NCBI GenBank assembly: GCA_964347475.1
Contig: CAYFYY010000072.1
Coordinates: 1 to 22,202, forward strand
Length of the DNA stretch: 22,202 nucleotides
From: GCA-020356105 sp964347475
GTDB lineage: Bacteria; Pseudomonadota; Alphaproteobacteria; UBA8366; JADFVY01
Direction: 5' to 3'
Part shown: positions 6,078-13,232 of the stretch, in pieces
How the letters are laid out: each line of letters opens with the position of its first letter
Numbering within the stretch: the stretch's first letter is position 1
Notes under the pieces: generated by a model
The model's database searches: none
Told to the model about the DNA's origin: nothing
What the model saw: only the letters and a program-made list of their open reading frames with translations
Position numbers and translations under genes: made by a program

Positions 6078-7415
6078 TTACTCGGCCACCGTCCCCCACA
6101 GATCCGTCTCGTCGGCCCCGTCGATGCGGACGCGGACGATGTCGCCGGGCCGCAGCGCTGCCGCGCCGTCGCCGGCGACATGGACGCAGCCGTCGACCTC
6201 CGGCGCGTCCCACTGGGTGCGGCCGACGGCGCCGTCCTCTCCCGCCTCGTCGACGAGTACCTCGACGGTGCGGCCGATCTTGGCGGCGAGGCGGCGGCGG
6301 CTGATCTCCAGCTGGGTTGCCATCAGCCGCTCCCAGCGCTCCTGCTTTTCGTCCGCGTCGATCTGGTCGGGCAGGGCGTTGGAGGCGGCGCCGGCGACAT
6401 CCTCGTAACGGAACGCACCGGCGCGGTCGAGCTGGGCTTCCTCGAGCCAGTCGAGCAGGTAGTCGAACTGCACCTCGGTCTCGCCGGGAAAGCCCACGAT
6501 GAAGGTGGAGCGGAGGGCGAGGTCGGGGCAGATCCTGCGCCATTCGGCGATCCGCTCCAGAACCTTCTCCTGGTCGGCGGGGCGGCGCATGGCCCGGAGC
6601 ACGTCCGGGTGGGCGTGCTGGAACGGGATGTCGAGATAGGGAAGGATCCTGCCCTCGGCCATCAGCGGGATGACCTCGTCGACATGCGGGTAGGGGTAGA
6701 CGTAGTGCAGCCGCACCCAGGCGCCGAGCTCGCCCAGCGCCGCGGACAGGTCATGGAACCGCGCCGCCACGTCGCGGCCGCGCCACGTGCCCTCCGCGTA
6801 TTTCAAATCGAGCCCGTAGGCGCTGGTGTCCTGGCTGATGACTAGCAGCTCCTTGACGCCGGCGGCGACCAGCTGCGCCGCCTCGCCGAGCACGTCGGCC
6901 GCCGGACGGCTGGCGAGCTTCCCACGCAGCGCCGGGATGATGCAGAACGCGCAGCGGTTGTTGCAGCCCTCGGAGATCTTCAGGTACGCGTAATGCCGCG
7001 GCGTCAGGTGCAGGCCTTCCGGCGGCACGAGGTCGAGATACGGGTCGTGCGCCGGCGGCACGGCGTCGTGCACGGCGGCCACGACCGCCTCGTACTGGTG
7101 CGGGCCGGTGACCGCCAGCACGTTCGGGTGCGCCGCGCGGATCCCGGCCTCGTCCACCCCCATGCAACCCGTGACCACGACGCGGCCGTTGCGCGCCATC
7201 GCCTCGCCGATCGCGTCCAAGCTCTCCGCCCGCGCGCTGTCGAGGAAGCCGCAGGTGTTGACGATGACGACGTCGGCGCCCTCGTAGGTGCCGCTGATCT
7301 CGTAGCCCTCGGCCGACAGCTTCGTTACGATGCGCTCGGAATCGACCAGCGCCTTGGCGCAGCCGAGGCTGACGATGCCCACCTTCGGGGCGGATCTGGT
7401 AGCACTGTCCTGCAT
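6078..7415 (-). CDS. rimO: Ribosomal protein S12 methylthiotransferase RimO
   Basis: A radical-SAM enzyme that methylthiolates the conserved aspartate of ribosomal protein S12. It is 445 aa, normal for RimO. The N-terminal MTTase domain has the three cluster cysteines C19 (SLGCAK), C55 (NTCGFLD) and C84 (TGCMG). The radical-SAM domain has C151-x3-C155-x2-C158 in ISEGCNNRCAFCIIP. The C-terminal TRAM-like domain ends DLWGTVAE. The start is ATG at 7415, giving MQDSATRSAPKVGIVSLG; the frame is open upstream but that part is not RimO-like. No strong ribosome binding site was seen. The gene is convergent with the Sel1-repeat gene (46 bp apart) and divergent from the zinc-ribbon gene. Confidence 0.95.
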   Translation of the reverse strand: MQDSATRSAPKVGIVSLGCAKALVDSERIVTKLSAEGYEISGTYEGADVVIVNTCGFLDSARAESLDAIGEAMARNGRVVVTGCMGVDEAGIRAAHPNVLAVTGPHQYEAVVAAVHDAVPPAHDPYLDLVPPEGLHLTPRHYAYLKISEGCNNRCAFCIIPALRGKLASRPAADVLGEAAQLVAAGVKELLVISQDTSAYGLDLKYAEGTWRGRDVAARFHDLSAALGELGAWVRLHYVYPYPHVDEVIPLMAEGRILPYLDIPFQHAHPDVLRAMRRPADQEKVLERIAEWRRICPDLALRSTFIVGFPGETEVQFDYLLDWLEEAQLDRAGAFRYEDVAGAASNALPDQIDADEKQERWERLMATQLEISRRRLAAKIGRTVEVLVDEAGEDGAVGRTQWDAPEVDGCVHVAGDGAAALRPGDIVRVRIDGADETDLWGTVAE

Positions 7416-7532
7416 GGCGCGTGATATAGGGCGGGGGGACCGGCGGGGCCAGCGGATTCGGGCGGCGTGGTGGTGCGGCCACAATCGAGCCGGTATATTG
7501 CGCCGTCCGATCCGGCTGCCGAGGGTGTGAGT

Positions 7533-7838
7533 TTGAAGAGCGGTATCCCCGTTTCCTGCCCGCGTTGCGGTGCGACGTGGAGCGAGCCTGTCGCGTTGAC
7601 GCCCGCGATCCTGCGCGAGGCGGGCGAAATGACCGCCAGGCAGGGTCAAATGAGCGGCATCGTCTGCCTGCGCGGGACCCTGGGCATGGACCTGTCCGAC
7701 GCGAAGGCGATGGTGCAGCATATGAGCGCCGATGGCTCTATCTGTCATCGTTGCGGTGCAGGACTTCCGGAGGGTGTGGAGGTCATCTGCTCAAACTGCC
7801 GCTCCTTCAATTACCGCTGCCTGCCCGACAATCCCTGA
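7533..7838 (+). CDS. Small cysteine-rich protein: zinc ribbon with an L7/L12-like helix motif
   Basis: A ~101-aa protein of unknown function. It has CPRC (9-12), C45, CHRC (71-74), CSNC (86-89) and C96. The last two CxxC pairs make a short zinc ribbon (CHRCGAG...VICSNC). The centre, VCLRGTLGMDLSDAKAMVQHM, resembles the helix-turn of the ribosomal L7/L12 C-terminal domain (xxxTGLGLKEAKxLV). The start is taken as TTG 7533 with GAGGG 7 nt upstream; GTG 7527 is in frame but sits too close to that site. It diverges from rimO with a ~117-bp shared upstream region. No signal peptide or membrane segment is visible. The coding call rests on the cysteine pattern and motif; the role is unknown. Confidence 0.7.
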   Translation: MKSGIPVSCPRCGATWSEPVALTPAILREAGEMTARQGQMSGIVCLRGTLGMDLSDAKAMVQHMSADGSICHRCGAGLPEGVEVICSNCRSFNYRCLPDNP

Positions 7839-7945
7839 CCGCCCTTCGGCGCACGATATGCGGCCGAGGAAGTGGGCGGCCGGCGGGCCAGGGCGGCCCC
7901 ATCGCCACCTTGGTCTTGCTTGCGCTCGATCTGGCGCTTGGCAAT

Positions 7946-8120
7946 CCCGCCCCCTCCCCAACCCCTCCCCTCATGGTACGGCCATGCGTCCCCCAATCGC
8001 CGGCGCGAGGGAGAGGGGCTCGTTCTTCCCGCGCGCGCCGATAAAGCCCCTCTCCCTTGCGCGATGGGCGATGGGAAAGCGCGAACCCGCCATGGGGGGA
8101 GGGGTTGGGGAGGGGGGCGG
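7946..8120. repeat. Nested palindromic extragenic element in a 440-bp gene-free stretch
   Basis: The gene-free stretch 7839-8278 lies between the 3' ends of two convergent genes. It holds outer inverted arms (7947-7976 and 8090-8120) that are complementary apart from one indel and one mismatch, with core CCCTCCCCAACCCCTCCCC. Inside these is an inner pair, GCGCGAGGGAGAGGGGCT (8003-8020) and its complement at 8045-8062 (17 of 18). The nested symmetry is typical of mobile palindromic elements scattered between genes in alphaproteobacteria. It could also fold as a bidirectional terminator. Nothing else recognisable was seen in 8121-8278. Confidence 0.7.
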
Positions 8121-8278
8121 CACGCGGTACAGGCCGGACGGATATCCGCAGTTTGGACCAGATAAATCGCTGAGAATTAATGGGGTCGGTGGGAGGACCC
8201 GCCGTCACCGCTGCCGTATCAGGTCTGCCCTGCGCATCGATGAAACCACTTGCATGCCGTTGCGCCGCCACCGGTTGG

Positions 8279-9667
8279 TCAGCCGGCCGGCAGGGTGACG
8301 CGCACGCAGAGGCCGCGGCCGTCGCGCGCCGGCTCGAGCGCAAGCGAGCCGCCGAAGCGGCCGGCGATCTCGGCCGAGATGGCGAGGCCGAGCCCCGCCC
8401 CCTCGGTGGCATGGCGGTCGAGCTGGCCGAACCGGGTCAGGGCGCGCTCCCGCCCCGCGGCGTCGATCCCGGGCCCGTCATCTTCGACCTCCAGCATCCG
8501 CACCCCGTCGGCGCCGGACACGCGGACCGTCGCCTGGCCGGGCGCGGCATAGCGGATGGTGTTGTCGATCAGGTTCAGCAGCAATTCGCGGTACAGCACC
8601 GCGTTGCCACGCACCGGGGCGCCGGCCGCCGCCGGCTCGAAGGCGAGCTCGAGGCCGGCGCGCAGCGCCTCCGCCGCGCGGTCGCGGGCACAGTCCTCGG
8701 CCAGGGCGTTGAGGTCGACGATCTCGGCGCCCTCCTTGCCGGCCTTCGATTCCTCGAGCCGCGCCAGCAGCATCAGCTGACCGACCAGTCGCTCGGCATC
8801 GCGCACCGCGCGGTCGGCCTCGGCGATCCGCGCCTCGCGCTCACCCTCGGCATCGGCGCGCCGGGCCAGGGCAAGGTTGTTGCGCACGATCGACAGCGGC
8901 GTGCGCAGCTGGTGGCCGGCATTGCCGGTGAAGCGCCGCAATGCGCCGAGGGAATCGCGCAGCCGCCCCAGAAGTCCGTTGATCGCCTCCATCAGCCCCT
9001 CGACCTCGCGCGGGACCGCGTGCGCGACCGGCCGCAGATCGTCCGGGCTGCGCCGCCCGACCGCCTCGCCGAGCCGTTCCAGCGGCCGCAGGCCGCGGCT
9101 GACGCCGAGCCACAGCACGATGCCGGCGGCGAGGATCAGCGCCGCCAGGCGCAGCCCGGCGCGCAGCATGGTCTCGCGCGCCAGTGCCTGGCGGCCCTGC
9201 GTCGTCTCGGCGACCACGACCATGAAGGCGGCCGAGCGCTGCGCGTTGGACGCCGCCCCCGGCATGGCGACGGCGCGGATCGGGCTACCCTTGTAGCTGC
9301 CGTGGTAGAACACCGGCTCGGCCCCCGGGCCCGGCGGTTGCGCCGGCTGCGGCAGGTCCTCGTACCCGGTGCTGAGCCGCCCGTCGGCGCCGCGCACCTG
9401 GTAGAACACCCGGTCGCCGGCGGCCGAGGTCAGCATCTCCAGCGCGACATAGGGCACGTCGACCTCGAGCGCGCCGTCCGGCCCCAGCACCACCCGGTCG
9501 GCGATGGCGAGGGCGGAGCCCAGCAGCGTGCGGTCGAAGGCGCGGTCGGCCTGGCGGCGGGCCTCGAAATAGCTCTCCCACAACAGGGCGAAGCTGAGCA
9601 GCAGCAGCGGCGCGAACAGCCAGACCAGCAGCGTCCGCCGCAGCGACCAGCGGGCGACGCGCATCAT
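8279..9667 (-). CDS. tctE: TctE-like sensor histidine kinase
   Basis: A membrane sensor kinase of 462 aa. It has a first membrane segment (~12-30), a periplasmic 2CSK_N-type region (~31-170) as in TctE/QseC sensors, a second membrane segment (~172-190) and a HAMP-like linker. The phospho-acceptor is H252 in NAGHQLRTPLSIVRNN. The ATPase domain has the N box LLLNLIDN (362-369), DDGPG (396-400) and GAGLGLAI (423-430), so all catalytic boxes are intact. Its ATG overlaps the stop of the upstream regulator gene as ATGA (9664-9667), so the two are translationally coupled. The neighbouring tctCBA genes and a divergent binding protein suggest it senses an organic acid. The name follows the TctDE system of Salmonella by context and architecture; the ligand is unknown. 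Confidence 0.88.
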   Translation of the reverse strand: MMRVARWSLRRTLLVWLFAPLLLLSFALLWESYFEARRQADRAFDRTLLGSALAIADRVVLGPDGALEVDVPYVALEMLTSAAGDRVFYQVRGADGRLSTGYEDLPQPAQPPGPGAEPVFYHGSYKGSPIRAVAMPGAASNAQRSAAFMVVVAETTQGRQALARETMLRAGLRLAALILAAGIVLWLGVSRGLRPLERLGEAVGRRSPDDLRPVAHAVPREVEGLMEAINGLLGRLRDSLGALRRFTGNAGHQLRTPLSIVRNNLALARRADAEGEREARIAEADRAVRDAERLVGQLMLLARLEESKAGKEGAEIVDLNALAEDCARDRAAEALRAGLELAFEPAAAGAPVRGNAVLYRELLLNLIDNTIRYAAPGQATVRVSGADGVRMLEVEDDGPGIDAAGRERALTRFGQLDRHATEGAGLGLAISAEIAGRFGGSLALEPARDGRGLCVRVTLPAG

Positions 9668-10326
9668 CCCTCCAGCAAATAGCCGAGGCCGCGCAGCGCG
9701 CGGATGCGCACCCCCATCGGCTCCAGCTTCTTGCGCAGGCGGCTGACATAGAGCTCGATGGCGCTTTCGCTGACCGAGCCGTCGAAGGGCGAGATCGCTT
9801 CGACCAATTCCTGCTTCGAGGCGACGCGGCCGGCCCGCACCATCAGCGCCTCGAGCAGGTCGAGTTCGCGCTTCGGCAGGTCGAGCGGTGAGTCGCGCAG
9901 GCTGGCGGCGCGGGCGGACACGTCGAAGGACAGCTCGCCCACGGTCACGGCCGAGCCGGCGGCCCGCGCCCGGCGCCGCAGCAGTGCCCGCACCCGGGCC
10001 TCGAACTCCTCGACCTCGAAGGGCTTCGTCAGGTAGTCGTCGGCCCCGAGATCGAGGCCCTTGACGCGGTCGTCGAGGGCGCCGCGGCTGGTCAGGATCA
10101 GCACCGCCGTCTCGGCGCGGCGGTCGCGCAGGCGGCGCAGCACCTCGAGGCCGTCCATGCCCGGTAGCCCGAGATCGAGCACCACGAGGTCGAAGGATTC
10201 GGCCGCCAGCGTCGCGTCGGCGTCGGCGCCGTCGGTGACGAGGTCGACCGCGTGGCCGTCGTCGCGCAGAAGGCTGGTCAGCGTCTCGGCCAGCCGATCG
10301 TTATCTTCAACCACGAGCAGGCGCAT
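9664..10326 (-). CDS. tctD: TctD-like OmpR-family response regulator
   Basis: A 220-aa regulator. The receiver domain (~1-115) has acidic pair E7-D8, phospho-acceptor D51 in VVLDLGLPGMDG, T79 and K101 in LTKPF. The winged-helix output domain (~125-220) contains ELDLLEALMVRAGRVASKQELVE and YVSRLRKKLEPMGVRIRALRGLGYLL, the trans-activation-loop and recognition-helix pattern of the OmpR/PhoB family. The start is ATG 10326 (MRLLVVEDN), which begins the receiver domain exactly; the frame is open for seven more codons upstream. It is partner of the kinase it overlaps by 4 nt. It likely controls the divergent binding-protein gene and tctCBA. Confidence 0.92.
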   Translation of the reverse strand: MRLLVVEDNDRLAETLTSLLRDDGHAVDLVTDGADADATLAAESFDLVVLDLGLPGMDGLEVLRRLRDRRAETAVLILTSRGALDDRVKGLDLGADDYLTKPFEVEEFEARVRALLRRRARAAGSAVTVGELSFDVSARAASLRDSPLDLPKRELDLLEALMVRAGRVASKQELVEAISPFDGSVSESAIELYVSRLRKKLEPMGVRIRALRGLGYLLEG

Positions 10327-10388
10327 GCCGCAGGATACGACCGGCATCCGGACTTGTGAAGCGCGGCGCCCCGCTGCAGGATGGCGGA

Positions 10389-11477
10389 ATGGTCCGATCC
10401 CTTTGCCTGGCCCTGGTCCTGGTCTTGTGTGCCATCGGTCCCGCGTTCGAGGCGGCGGCCGAGGAAACCCGTTTCCCGGCCCTCGGCGACACCGGCGAAA
10501 CCGGCCCGTTCGGCGATGTGGTGGTCTACAGCACCACCGACCTTGCGCTGGCGCGGCCGATCGTCGAGGCGTTCCAGCAGCGCTACCGGGCCGTGGCGGT
10601 TCGCTATTTCGAGTTGCAGTCGCTGGAGATTTACGACCGCGTCTCGCGGGAGAGCGACGACGGCGCCGCCACGGCCGACCTCGTGCTCAGCTCGGCCATG
10701 GACCTGCAGGTGAAGCTCGCCAACGACGGCTATGCGGCACGCCAGTCGCCAGTGCTTGCCGGCCGCCTGCCGCGCTGGGCCGTGTGGCGCGACACTGCCT
10801 TCGCGGTGACCTACGAACCCGCAGTGATCATCTACAACCGCCCCTTCTTCGCCGGGCGGGAGCCGCCGCGCACCCGGGCCGAGTTGATGCGGCTGCTGCG
10901 CGAGGGCGACGGTCTGTTCGGCAGGGTCGCCACCTACGATGTCGAGCGCAGTGGCCTCGGCTTCCTGTTCCTCGCCCGGGACCAAGAGCATTTCCCTCAG
11001 ATCTGGAGGCTGGTATCGCTGATGGGCGGCCAGGGCGTGAAGCTCTACACCAATTCGGCCGCGATCATCGACCGCGTGGCGACCGGGCGCTTCGTGCTCG
11101 GCTACAACATCCTCGGCTCCTATGCCGCGGTGATGGCCGCCAGCCGGCCCGACCTCGGCATCATCCTGCCCGAGGACTACACCATCATCGCCTCGCGCGT
11201 TGCCATCGTGCCGCGCGCGGCGCGTTCGCCGGGGCTCGGGGCGCTGTTTCTCGACTACCTGCTGTCGCCGGAAGGGCAGGGAACGATCGCCGGCCAGTCG
11301 GGCCTCGGTGCGGTCCATCCGGACATCGGCGGCGCCGGCGCCGCCGCGGCGATGCAGGCCCGTCACGGGGCGCGGCTGCGGCCGATCAGCGTCGGGCCCG
11401 GGCTGCTCGTCTATCTCGACCAAGTCAAGCGCCGCCGGCTGCTGCAGCGCTGGAACGACGCGCTGGTCGCACGCTGA
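10389..11477 (+). CDS. Periplasmic ABC-type substrate-binding protein, probable accessory sensor
   Basis: A 362-aa extracellular solute-binding protein (class related to iron/putrescine-type binding proteins), with a Sec signal peptide (VRSLCLALVLVLCAIGPAFEAAA, cleavage before EE). FGDVVVYSTTDLALARPIVEAFQQ starts the first lobe; YNILGSYAAVMA and FLDYLLSPEGQ are typical of the second. No permease or ATPase gene is nearby. Instead the gene diverges from the two-component pair by 62 bp and is followed by tctCBA. This arrangement fits a ligand-presenting accessory protein for the sensor kinase, which is inference. The start is ATG 10389 with AGGATGGCGG just upstream; GTG 10356 is possible but would spoil the signal peptide. 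Confidence 0.85.
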   Translation: MVRSLCLALVLVLCAIGPAFEAAAEETRFPALGDTGETGPFGDVVVYSTTDLALARPIVEAFQQRYRAVAVRYFELQSLEIYDRVSRESDDGAATADLVLSSAMDLQVKLANDGYAARQSPVLAGRLPRWAVWRDTAFAVTYEPAVIIYNRPFFAGREPPRTRAELMRLLREGDGLFGRVATYDVERSGLGFLFLARDQEHFPQIWRLVSLMGGQGVKLYTNSAAIIDRVATGRFVLGYNILGSYAAVMAASRPDLGIILPEDYTIIASRVAIVPRAARSPGLGALFLDYLLSPEGQGTIAGQSGLGAVHPDIGGAGAAAAMQARHGARLRPISVGPGLLVYLDQVKRRRLLQRWNDALVAR

Positions 11478-11493
11478 AGACACCGTTTCCGCG

Positions 11494-11514
11494 GTGACAG
11501 CTTCGCGACAGCTT
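11494..11514. promoter_or_regulatory. 11-bp-spaced direct repeat, candidate response-regulator binding site
   Basis: GACAGCTT occurs at 11496-11503 and again at 11507-11514, exactly 11 bp apart, one helical turn, as in sites of OmpR/PhoB-type dimers. On the minus strand 11494-11511 reads CTGTCGCGAAGCTGTCAC, close to the enterobacterial Pho box. A possible -10 box TATTGT (11517-11522) follows. It lies 17 bp after the binding-protein gene and ~160 bp before tctC. Which regulator binds it is inference. Confidence 0.5.
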
Positions 11515-11671
11515 TGTATTGTACCGTCAGCCCTGCCGTGACAACCTCGCCGCCTTACGGATGCGAAGCGAGGGGCGGCGCAGGGAGGTAACGGCCTCAT
11601 TATCGGGCCGCGTGTTGGCATCCCGCGTTCCGCCCGGACGGCACTTCGATCTTTCGCAAGTGAGGATGAAC

Positions 11672-12658
11672 ATGACCCGAATTCCCCAAACTGTCCCCCG
11701 CCGCGCCATGCTTGTCGGTATCGCCGGCGCGGCAGCGCTTCTCACGGTCGGCGGCGGCGTGTCCGCGGTCGAGATCAATGAGATCCATTTCCTGATCCCG
11801 GGCGGCGCCGGCGGCGGCTGGGACGGCACCGCGCGCGGCACCGGCATGGTGCTGACCCAGGAAAAGCTGATCGAGAATGCGAGCTACGAGAACATGTCCG
11901 GCGCCGGCGGCGGCAAGGCGATCGGCTATCTGATCGAGACCGCCGACCGCCAGCAGGGCACGCTGATGGTCAACTCGACGCCGATCGTCGTGCGCTCGCT
12001 GACCAAGGTGTTTCCGTATTCGTTCCGGGACCTCACGCCGATCGCCCGCATCATCGGCGACTATCAGGCGATCGCGGTCCGGCCGGACTCGGAGATCAAG
12101 TCCTGGGCAGACGTCGTCGCCCGCTTCAAGGAGAACCCGCGCAGCGTCAAGTTCGCCGGCGGCTCGGTGCGCGGCGACCTCGACCATCTGGTGCCGGCGA
12201 TGGCGATGAAGGCGATGGGGCTGGACCCGAAGCAGGTCGCCTACGTACCCTATGACGCCGGCGGCAAGGCGCTGGCCGGCCTGCTGTCCGGCGAGACCGA
12301 GCTGCTCACCACCGGCTTCGGCGAGGCGATCGGCCCGCATCGCGACGGCCAGATCCGCATTATCGCGGTCTCGTCCGTTCAGCGGATCGACGGCATCCCG
12401 ACGTTGAAAGAGCAGGGGGCCGACGTCGAGTTCGCCAACTGGCGCGGCTTCTTCGCGGCGCCGGGGATCTCCGCGGAACGGGCGCAGGCCTATGCCGACC
12501 TGCTGAAGAAGATGCAGGAGACCGCCACCTGGGAGGACCTGCGGGCCAAGAACGGCTGGCAGAACCTGTACCTGCCGGGCGACCAGTTCACCGTCTTCCT
12601 GAAGCAGCAGGAGGACGAGATCGGCGGGCTCATGCGCGAGCTCGGCTTCCTGAAGTAG
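11672..12658 (+). CDS. tctC: Tripartite tricarboxylate transporter substrate-binding protein TctC
   Basis: A periplasmic binding protein (328 aa) of the Bug/TctC family. The signal sequence runs to about residue 32 (GGGVSA before VEINE). The motif FLIPGGAGGGWDGTARGTG (~40-58) is the classic citrate-type TctC substrate loop. Later landmarks are VPYDAGGKALAGLLSGETELLTTG and NWRGFFAAPGIS. The start is ATG 11672 with AAGTGAGG 6 nt upstream; ATG 11666 is too close to that site. The signal contains two arginines (PRRAML) but lacks a full Tat motif. It is first gene of tctCBA and is separated from tctB by a strong stem-loop. The substrate is probably a di- or tricarboxylate. Confidence 0.93.
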   Translation: MTRIPQTVPRRAMLVGIAGAAALLTVGGGVSAVEINEIHFLIPGGAGGGWDGTARGTGMVLTQEKLIENASYENMSGAGGGKAIGYLIETADRQQGTLMVNSTPIVVRSLTKVFPYSFRDLTPIARIIGDYQAIAVRPDSEIKSWADVVARFKENPRSVKFAGGSVRGDLDHLVPAMAMKAMGLDPKQVAYVPYDAGGKALAGLLSGETELLTTGFGEAIGPHRDGQIRIIAVSSVQRIDGIPTLKEQGADVEFANWRGFFAAPGISAERAQAYADLLKKMQETATWEDLRAKNGWQNLYLPGDQFTVFLKQQEDEIGGLMRELGFLK

Positions 12659-12680
12659 GGGGCCCGAACCGCAGCGGCGC

Positions 12681-12717
12681 GGGCCGGGCGCAGGGAAGTC
12701 CGTCCCGCGCCCGGCCC
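12681..12717 (+). terminator. Strong stem-loop between tctC and tctB (attenuator or mRNA-stabilising hairpin)
   Basis: GGGCCGGGCGC (12681-12691) pairs perfectly with GCGCCCGGCCC (12707-12717). The stem continues inward past one bulged A with GGGA/TCCC, leaving a 6-nt loop. No T-run follows, so it is more likely a processing/stability or partial-attenuation structure that lets tctC outrun the membrane genes than a full terminator. Confidence 0.65.
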
Positions 12718-12749
12718 TTGCCGGAGACGAACCAGCGGAGCATCCGGGC

Positions 12750-13223
12750 ATGACGCTCAACCGCGACGCCGCAGCCGCCTTCGGCTTCCTCGCCTTTTCC
12801 ATCGCCTATGGCTGGCAGGCGACGGGGATCGATTTGTTCCCGGGCCAAGAGTACGAGCCGTTCACGCCGCAGACCTTCCCGCTCGCGCTCGCCGTTGTCG
12901 GCGGCGTGCTGGCGCTCCTGCAGCTCGTCAAGTCGCTGCGGGCGGCGCCCGCGGCGGGCGACTCCTGGGCGCGCTACGACTGGCTGCGGGTCGGCCTGCT
13001 GCTCCTCGTCATGGTGATCTACGGCGCGACCTTTACCTGGCTCGGCTTCACCCTCGCGACGACGCTGTTCCTGGTCGCCGGCTATCTCATTCTCGGCGAA
13101 CGGCGCCCCCTGGTGATCGGCGCCGCCTCGGTCGGCGTCGCGGTCGGCTTCTGGGCCATCATGACCCGGCTGCTGGGGCTGTATCTCGCCCCGGGTGAGC
13201 TGTTCCGCGGCTGGCTCTGGTAG
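12750..13223 (+). CDS. tctB: TctB small membrane subunit of the tripartite tricarboxylate transporter
   Basis: A 157-aa hydrophobic protein with four predicted membrane helices (AAAFGFLAFSIAYGW, FPLALAVVGGVLALLQ, VGLLLLVMVIYGATF, and the C-terminal pair). TctB is poorly conserved in sequence; the call rests on size, the FxPxxFP(L) segment after helix 1 and position between tctC and tctA. ATG 12750 has GCGGAG 9 nt upstream. It is 9 bp before tctA. Confidence 0.88.
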   Translation: MTLNRDAAAAFGFLAFSIAYGWQATGIDLFPGQEYEPFTPQTFPLALAVVGGVLALLQLVKSLRAAPAAGDSWARYDWLRVGLLLLVMVIYGATFTWLGFTLATTLFLVAGYLILGERRPLVIGAASVGVAVGFWAIMTRLLGLYLAPGELFRGWLW

Positions 13224-13232
13224 GGCGGCGGC

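Noticed and set aside
7946..8120. A CRISPR array or insertion sequence at the nested palindrome
   Set aside because: There are no regularly spaced direct repeats and no transposase; the symmetry is inverted, not tandem.
8180..9682. A 500-codon plus-strand frame opposite the sensor kinase
   Set aside because: Antisense shadow of a kinase with all catalytic boxes intact.
11548..11580. A 7-bp inverted repeat (CGCCGCC / GGCGGCG) upstream of tctC
   Set aside because: GC-rich 7-bp arms with a 19-nt loop are common by chance in this DNA, and no further feature supports it.
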